From Raphanus sativus (Eukaryota; Streptophyta; Magnoliopsida; Brassicales; Brassicaceae), in NCBI RefSeq assembly GCF_000801105.2, contig NC_079514.1, positions 47,558,515 to 47,622,514 on the forward strand: a DNA stretch of 64,000 nt, read 5' to 3'. Positions 58,336-64,000 of this stretch are shown here, in pieces (the first letter of the stretch is position 1; every line of letters begins with the position of its first letter). A program made the position numbers and the translations under genes. Under the pieces are notes generated by a model. The model saw nothing but the letters and a program-made list of their open reading frames with translations. It was not told the origin of the DNA and searched no databases.

Positions 58336-61300
58336 ATGACTAGTGAGGATGAAAGGAGCCGACCAGGAAACTCTTATGCTGGTTTATCTAACTTGCAGAT
58401 GCGAGCTTTGAATGACAATATTACTAATCTTATGAATTCAGGTTGGGAACAGATCCATCAGCGGCTTGATGCAATCGAGGCTAGCCAGCCGACCCAAACC
58501 AGAACCGGAGCACGGAGAGATCGTCCAAGGAGGAACAAACGATCAGATGATGATATCCAAGAGGATGACTTCCCAGTGGACGATGATCGATCCATCAACC
58601 GACCTAGGAGAGGTCACAGAAACCGAACTCAAGATGATATCAATCCTTTTGCTAGGGAAGATAGGGCTGATAACGGTTTGCAAGGATTGAAACTGAAAAT
58701 TCCACCTTTTGAGGGTAAAAATGATCCTGATGTTTTTCTTGAATGGGAAAGAAAAATTGAACTTGTCTTTGATTGTCAAAACTTCTCTGAACTTAAGAAA
58801 GTTAGATTGGCTGCAACTGAATTTTCTGGCTATGCTATTAATTGGTATGATCAAGTTGTGACTAGCAGGAGAAGGAATGGTGGCCGGCCAATAGCCTCAT
58901 GGGATGAGCTCACTACCTTGATGCGGAGACGGTTTGTTCCAGAACACTACCATCGTGACCTTCACCAAAGGCTGAGACGTTTGCTTCAGGGAACTAAGTC
59001 CGTGGAAGACTATTTCCAAGAAATGGAGACTTTGATGATCAAAGCCGATGTAGACGAGACCTTGGAAGCAACCATGGCCCGATTCCTTGCTGGACTCAAC
59101 CGGGACATCCAAGACCGAATGGAGCTTCAAGACTATGAAAGCCTGAACCAGATGCTCCACAAGGCAATTCTGATCGAACAGCAAACCAAGAGGAAGAGCT
59201 TTTCCAAGCCGGCCTTTGCTCCCAAACCGGCCTTTGCTCCCAAACCAAGCTATCAAGACAAGGGTAAGTCTTCTTCCACAACAAATAATGCTTTTAAGAC
59301 TGATGTCCCTGCTCGTTTTGACAAAGGAAAAACAGTTGAGACTCCTAGCCGTGCAAGAGACATCAGGTGCTTCAAGTGTCAAGGTCTAGGACACTATGCC
59401 AACAAATGTCCCAACCAAAGGGTGATGATTCTCATGGAGAATGGTGAGGTCGAGTCCGAGGACGAAAAGGAGGATGAAGAGGATTCTGGTCCAGTCTTTG
59501 ATGATGATGAGGAACCATTCGATTACCCACATCATGGACCACTTCTCGTTGCTAGGAAGCCTTTGGACGATCCACTCGGTCCCATCTTCGATGAGGAGGT
59601 CGATCACTCGGTCTATGACTCTGGTCCGATCTTTGATGCTGATTCTGGTCCTATCTTTGATGAGGAGGACATCTACGACTATCCAGCTCACGGACCACTA
59701 CTTGTCACTAGGAGATCCTTGAGTGTTCAACCCAAAACCAATGAAAAAGAACAAAGGGAGAATCTCTTTCATTCTCGTTGTTTAGTTTCTGAAAAAGTTT
59801 GTTCTTTGATCATTGATGGCGGGAGTTGTACTAACGTTGCTAGTGACATTCTTGTCAGGAAACTTGGACTTGTCACCAGGCCACTCTCTCGTCCTTTCAG
59901 GTTGGAATGGCTAAACGAGGATGGTGAGCAGTATGTGAAGGAACAGGTCACGGTCCCTCTTACCATTGGGCGATATGAAGATGAGGTTGTCTGTAATGTT
60001 CTTCCCATGGACGCATGCCACATTCTCTTGGGTCGGCCATGGCAGTTTGATAAGAAGGCCGTGCATGATGGCTTCACAAACCGACACTCCTTCGACCACA
60101 ATGGCAAGAAGATCACGTTGGTTCCTTTGACACCTTTGGAAGTTCATCAAGATCAACTTCAGCTCAAAAGGAACCGTGAAAAGGAGTCTAAACCTGATGA
60201 GCCTGAGACATCCAAAAGAAACTCCAACTTCTATCTCAAAGAAAGTCAGGTTCGCAAATCTCTTTGCTCTCAAAAGCCATTTCTTTTACTTGTGTATAAA
60301 GAATCTCTTATGGCTACTTCTTCTGACCTTGCACCGGAGATTCCGAGTGAGTTGAAAGATGTTTTGCAGGATTTTTCTGATGTCTTTCCAGATGAGAATC
60401 CACAGGGATTGCCACCAATACGAGGGATTGAGCATCAGATAGACTTTGTTCCGGGTGCATCTTTGCCAAACCGACCAGCTTACCGTACCAATCCGGTCGA
60501 GACCAAGGAACTTCAGAAACAAATCGGTGAACTTCTTGAGAAGGGCTACATCCGGGAAAGCCTCAGTCCTTGTGCCGTACCAGTTCTCCTTGTGCCTAAA
60601 AAGGATGGTTCATGGCGCATGTGTGTGGATTGCCGTGCCATCAACAACATTACGGTAAAGTATAGGCATCCCATTCCTAGGCTTGATGACATGCTAGATG
60701 AGTTGCATGGTTCTTCAGTTTTCTCTAAAATTGATTTGAAAAGTGGCTATCACCAGATTAGGATGAAAGAAGGTGATGAATGGAAAACTGCATTTAAGAC
60801 TAAGCTAGGATTGTATGAGTGGCTTGTTATGCCATTTGGTCTCACTAATGCACCTAGCACTTTCATGCGTTTGATGAATCATATTCTGAGAGCATTCATT
60901 GGTCATTTCGTGGTTGTTTACTTTGATGACATTCTCATTTACAGCAAGAACCTAGATGATCATAAGAAGCATTTGAAATCTGTTCTTGAAGTTCTTAGGA
61001 AAGAAAGGCTGTTTGCAAATCTTGGTAAATGCTCTTTTGGGACAGATCACGTGGTGTTTTTAGGTTTTGTTGTAGGTGCTGATGGACTCAGAGTGGACGA
61101 GGAAAAGATCAAGGCCATCCGTGATTGGCCAAGTCCGACCACAGTGGGCGAGGTAAGGAGTTTCCACGGCCTTGCCGGTTTCTACCGTCGGTTCGTCCAG
61201 GATTTCAGTACCATCGCAGCCCCACTTACTGAAGTGATCAAGAAGAATGTTGGTTTCAAGTGGGAACATGATCAGGAAGAAGCATTCCAAGTCTTAAAAG

Positions 61301-63558
61301 GGAAGTTGACTCATGCTCCTTTACTTGTCCTTCCTGATTTCTCTAAGACTTTTGAGATCGAGTGTGATGCTTCTGGTGTTGGTATTGGTGCTGTTTTGAT
61401 GCAGGAAAAGAAGCCCATTGCTTACTTCAGTGAGAAGCTTGGTGGAGCCACACTCAACTACCCCACTTACGACAAAGAGCTATATGCTTTGGTGAGGGCT
61501 CTTCAGACGTGGCAGCACTATCTCTGGCCAAAGGAGTTCGTGATTCACACAGATCACCAGTCTTTGAAACACCTTAAGGGCCAGCAGAAGCTGAACAAAA
61601 GACATGCTCGTTGGGTCGAGTTCATTGAGACATTTCCTTACGTCATCAAGTACAAGCAAGGTAAGGAAAATGTAGTTGCTGATGCCTTGTCCCGAAGGTA
61701 TGCACTTCTCTCAGCTCTTGAAACCAAGTTGCTCGGTTTTGAATTCATCAAAGATTTATATGCAACTGATCCGGATTTCAAAGAGATTTTCAAAAAGTGT
61801 TCAAAAGCGGCTTATGGGAAGTATTATCAAGAATCTGGATTTTTGTTCTTTGATAACCGCTTGTGTGTGCCCCAATGTTCTTTGAGGGAGTTGTTTCTCA
61901 GGGAAGCACATGGAGGAGGCCTTATGGGACATTTTGGAGTCAAGAAGACACACAAGGTCGTTTATGAGCACTTCTTTTGGCCGAGCTTGATGAAAGATGT
62001 GGAGCGGATCTGCGGCCGATGTGTGGTGTGCAAGAAAGCCAAGTCTAAGGCACTGAACCAAGGTTTGTACTCGGCCCTACCCATTCCATCTCATCCTTGG
62101 GTTGATATTTCGATGGACTTTGTGCTTGGATTGCCTAGGTCTAGATCTGGCCGAGATTCTATCTTTGTGGTTGTTGATAGGTTCTCTAAGATGGCTCATT
62201 TCATACCTTGTCATAAGACTGATGATGCTGTGCATATTGCTGATCTATTCTTTAGAGAAATTGTTAGGTTGCACGGCATGCCTAAGACCATTGTTTCTGA
62301 TCGTGATGCTAAGTTCCTTAGTTATTTCTGGAAAACTTTGTGGTCTAAGTTAGGAACGAGGTTGATGTTTTCCACCACTTGTCACCCACAGACCGATGGT
62401 CAAACTGAGGTTGTGAACCGGACCTTGTCCACTTTGCTTAGATCCTTGATTAAGAAAAATCTGAGAACTTGGGAAGAATGTTTGCCTCATGTAGAATTTG
62501 CTTATAATCATTCTTTGCATTCTTCTACTAAGTTTTCTCCATTTGAGGTTGTTTATGGTTTCAATCCCTTATCTCCACTTGATCTTTTGCCTTTGCCTTT
62601 GAGTGAAAGAGTTTGTACAGATGGCAAAAGGAAGGCTGACACCATTCAGAAGCTACATGAGACGGTTCGTGCCAACATCTCAGCCAGAACCGAGGGCTTC
62701 ACAAGAAGGGCAAACAAGAAAAGGACCAAGGTTGTCTTTGAGGTGGGCGATCTTGTTTGGGTTCATCTAAGGAAGGATCGGTTCCCTGATGAAAGAAAGT
62801 CCAAACTCATGCCAAGGGTCGATGGTCCCTTCCAGATCCTTAAGAAGATCCATGATAATGCTTATCAGCTTGATCTTCAAGGTAAGTATGACATTTCTGC
62901 GAGTTTTAATGTTTCTGATCTATCTCCTTTTCTTGCAGATGATCCGGATTTGTGGACAAATCCTTTTGAAGAGGGAGGGAATGATGCACCTCAGGACGTA
63001 GACCAGGACGTGACACAGCCCCAGAATGGAGATCAGGACGACCAGATCAGCTCAGTCGAGGTTCATCCATCCGGCCGCACCAGACAGACAGACCGAGCAG
63101 TGTACCGGATCGACCCGCGTACTCCCGGGAAGGACCTTAGGCTGGATCCACGACCAGATGACCAAACTGATCAACCCACACGCCTTCTCTCCCGTCCTAC
63201 TCGCCACTCTAAGACCAACAGTCAAGCCAGAACTCACTTTGATCGAGAGGAACCCGATTCAGGCCACAGCCTATCTCTTTTGGCCCGTTTGGTCCGTACC
63301 GCGCACCCGGACGGACATGCTCTTGATCTGATCGACCAGTTTGATTCTTTCATGGGATTTGATGACTCCAATCTGTCTAAGGCAAGGATTCTTAAGCTCT
63401 CCGAAGATTTGGGTCAAGTGAAGTCTTCATCCGTTCATGATGGTTCGATGATCACCCACGCGGGCAGTCCGTCGTATGTCCTTCTCCTTACTGCGATGGA
63501 ACCGATCATCACGGACGCACCTAGACTCTCTGATGTATCTGGACCAGTCAACATCTGA
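58336..63558 (+). CDS. Gag-Pol polyprotein of the Ty3/gypsy (probable CRM) retrotransposon
   Basis: A single 1740-codon frame without a stop. Gag occupies about residues 115-300, followed by a zinc knuckle [14 protein letters not shown] (from residue 345) and an acidic linker with repeated [13 protein letters not shown] units. The aspartic protease has IIDGGSC with Asp 494. Reverse transcriptase has [10 protein letters not shown] with catalytic DD at 864-865. RNase H has ECDASG with Asp 1011. The integrase zinc site is H1192-H1199-C1229-C1232, and its D,D35E triad is D1261, D1322 and E1358. The C-terminal tail has [11 protein letters not shown], then from about residue 1549 the frame passes through the polypurine tract into the 3' LTR, which encodes the last ~190 residues. 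It makes the particle protein and all enzymes for copying and insertion. The intact frame suggests that it is recent and possibly still active. Confidence 0.95.
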   Translation: MTSEDERSRPGNSYAGLSNLQMRALNDNITNLMNSGWEQIHQRLDAIEASQPTQTRTGARRDRPRRNKRSDDDIQEDDFPVDDDRSINRPRRGHRNRTQDDINPFAREDRADNGLQGLKLKIPPFEGKNDPDVFLEWERKIELVFDCQNFSELKKVRLAATEFSGYAINWYDQVVTSRRRNGGRPIASWDELTTLMRRRFVPEHYHRDLHQRLRRLLQGTKSVEDYFQEMETLMIKADVDETLEATMARFLAGLNRDIQDRMELQDYESLNQMLHKAILIEQQTKRKSFSKPAFAPKPAFAPKPSYQDKGKSSSTTNNAFKTDVPARFDKGKTVETPSRARDIRCFKCQGLGHYANKCPNQRVMILMENGEVESEDEKEDEEDSGPVFDDDEEPFDYPHHGPLLVARKPLDDPLGPIFDEEVDHSVYDSGPIFDADSGPIFDEEDIYDYPAHGPLLVTRRSLSVQPKTNEKEQRENLFHSRCLVSEKVCSLIIDGGSCTNVASDILVRKLGLVTRPLSRPFRLEWLNEDGEQYVKEQVTVPLTIGRYEDEVVCNVLPMDACHILLGRPWQFDKKAVHDGFTNRHSFDHNGKKITLVPLTPLEVHQDQLQLKRNREKESKPDEPETSKRNSNFYLKESQVRKSLCSQKPFLLLVYKESLMATSSDLAPEIPSELKDVLQDFSDVFPDENPQGLPPIRGIEHQIDFVPGASLPNRPAYRTNPVETKELQKQIGELLEKGYIRESLSPCAVPVLLVPKKDGSWRMCVDCRAINNITVKYRHPIPRLDDMLDELHGSSVFSKIDLKSGYHQIRMKEGDEWKTAFKTKLGLYEWLVMPFGLTNAPSTFMRLMNHILRAFIGHFVVVYFDDILIYSKNLDDHKKHLKSVLEVLRKERLFANLGKCSFGTDHVVFLGFVVGADGLRVDEEKIKAIRDWPSPTTVGEVRSFHGLAGFYRRFVQDFSTIAAPLTEVIKKNVGFKWEHDQEEAFQVLKGKLTHAPLLVLPDFSKTFEIECDASGVGIGAVLMQEKKPIAYFSEKLGGATLNYPTYDKELYALVRALQTWQHYLWPKEFVIHTDHQSLKHLKGQQKLNKRHARWVEFIETFPYVIKYKQGKENVVADALSRRYALLSALETKLLGFEFIKDLYATDPDFKEIFKKCSKAAYGKYYQESGFLFFDNRLCVPQCSLRELFLREAHGGGLMGHFGVKKTHKVVYEHFFWPSLMKDVERICGRCVVCKKAKSKALNQGLYSALPIPSHPWVDISMDFVLGLPRSRSGRDSIFVVVDRFSKMAHFIPCHKTDDAVHIADLFFREIVRLHGMPKTIVSDRDAKFLSYFWKTLWSKLGTRLMFSTTCHPQTDGQTEVVNRTLSTLLRSLIKKNLRTWEECLPHVEFAYNHSLHSSTKFSPFEVVYGFNPLSPLDLLPLPLSERVCTDGKRKADTIQKLHETVRANISARTEGFTRRANKKRTKVVFEVGDLVWVHLRKDRFPDERKSKLMPRVDGPFQILKKIHDNAYQLDLQGKYDISASFNVSDLSPFLADDPDLWTNPFEEGGNDAPQDVDQDVTQPQNGDQDDQISSVEVHPSGRTRQTDRAVYRIDPRTPGKDLRLDPRPDDQTDQPTRLLSRPTRHSKTNSQARTHFDREEPDSGHSLSLLARLVRTAHPDGHALDLIDQFDSFMGFDDSNLSKARILKLSEDLGQVKSSSVHDGSMITHAGSPSYVLLLTAMEPIITDAPRLSDVSGPVNI
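62968..62981 (+). promoter_or_regulatory. Polypurine tract (PPT)
   Basis: GAAGAGGGAGGGAA, all purine, immediately before the 3' LTR, where plus-strand synthesis is primed. It is also translated as part of the gag-pol frame. Confidence 0.92.
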
Positions 63559-64000
63559 GACCGTGCTTTGACCAGTCTTCCCTTGTTTTCCACACTTTGA
63601 CTAGTCTTAGTCAAATTTATGTTTTCTATGCCTTGTTTTCTGCACTTTTCTTTATTTCTCTTTGACTCAAAACTCTATATAATGTAGTCCCATTTCATTG
63701 CAACATCATCAACGAAATTCTTCTTTTTATTTGAGTTTTTACTCTCTGTTCTTTGTCAAGAACACTTTAGTTTCTTTGGTGTGGTTAGCTCCAAACGAAC
63801 GCCTCTTTCTAGTTGGACCGGTGCGTCATATCCGGCAGCTGATTGAGATTGTTTCCTTGTTGGACCTGTGAGTCATATCAGGCAACAATCAAGCACCCCG
63901 GCAGTATCATTGGGTCCTTCCGCAACCCATTGTGTCGTCAAACAATCCATCAGTTCTCTTCGGAGTTCATATCTCTTCATACCGGACGAGTGATCAGATT
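62982..64000 (+). repeat. 3' LTR (truncated by the window end)
   Basis: Begins TGATGCACC and matches 56789-57807. The last ~12 bases and the right-hand TSD lie outside the window. It contains the end of the gag-pol frame (stop TGA 63556-63558). Confidence 0.95.

Larger units (their letters stand above)
56789..64000 (+). mobile_element. Intact Ty3/gypsy LTR retrotransposon, probable CRM clade (3' end beyond window)
   Basis: Complete except for about 12 bases of the 3' LTR past the window edge. The order is 5' LTR, PBS, leader, one gag-pol frame, PPT, 3' LTR. Integrase after reverse transcriptase/RNase H fixes the Ty3/gypsy order. The absence of a recognisable chromodomain, the FNVSDLSPF end of integrase and the frame entering the LTR fit the CRM (centromeric) chromovirus group; this clade call rests on recalled family features. 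The left 5-bp flank is AGCCG; the matching right flank lies outside the window. Only four differences were seen between the LTRs. Confidence 0.93.

Noticed and set aside
58543..62061. Several 60-160 codon frames on the opposite strand of gag-pol
   Set aside because: Shadow frames of a real 1740-codon gene.
1..64000. CRISPR arrays, operons or prokaryotic islands
   Set aside because: None seen; tandem repeats present lack the repeat-spacer regularity of CRISPR, and all genes have plant intron structure.

Overview
This is nuclear DNA of a flowering plant, almost certainly a Brassicaceae (mustard family) species and probably tribe Brassiceae. The evidence is AT-rich intergenic DNA, GT-AG multi-exon genes, a plant tRNA-Gly, many plant transposon families, and a run of genes whose products and order match (from memory, not searched) Arabidopsis thaliana At3g53930 to At3g54000. 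Four runs of exactly 100 N (4283-4382, 20022-20121, 23193-23292, 55019-55118) show that it is a scaffolded draft assembly.

Gene backbone, left to right: 3' part of a gene like At3g54000 (+, 1-775, cut by the window edge); 3' exons of an ATG1-type autophagy kinase (+, 4383-5774, cut by a gap); a mitochondrial-carrier protein (-, 6259-8469); an NRT1/PTR (NPF5.7-like) transporter broken by a 2-nt frameshift (-, 13130-16206); tRNA-Gly(GCC) (+, 27016-27086); a PI31/PTRE1 proteasome regulator (+, 27314-28860); an 8-Cys lipid-transfer-like secreted protein (-, 29446-29974); a universal stress protein (-, 35701-37800); and a full-length At3g54000-like gene (+, 50664-51979). These are independent genes with no operon-like relationship. 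All splice junctions given here were worked out by hand from reading frame and GT/AG.

The space between genes is mostly mobile DNA, much of it with resolvable ends and target-site duplications (TSDs): hAT elements (11272-11834, 35877-36781, 39344-39551), a CACTA element (17572-19520), three Helitrons (19711-20391, 41338-42312, 42513-43742), a SINE nested in the third Helitron, two non-coding poly-A retroposons with 13-15 bp TSDs and a shared 3' end (21571-22570 and 31215-32382), a Mutator-like element packed with GTGTACAC-type repeats (38415-40730), a TIR element (45862-46531), and a very young, apparently intact Ty3/gypsy retrotransposon of probable CRM type (56789 to beyond 64000) whose polyprotein frame runs into the 3' LTR.

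The first 3.8 kb (1-3813) is an almost identical copy of 51205-55018. Both copies run towards an assembly gap inside the same repeat, so a scaffolding artefact or very recent duplication must be settled before gene copy number is read from this window. No CRISPR, prokaryotic or viral gene system is present. The least explained structures are the repeat array inside the Mutator-like element and the pair of coding-free retroposons.
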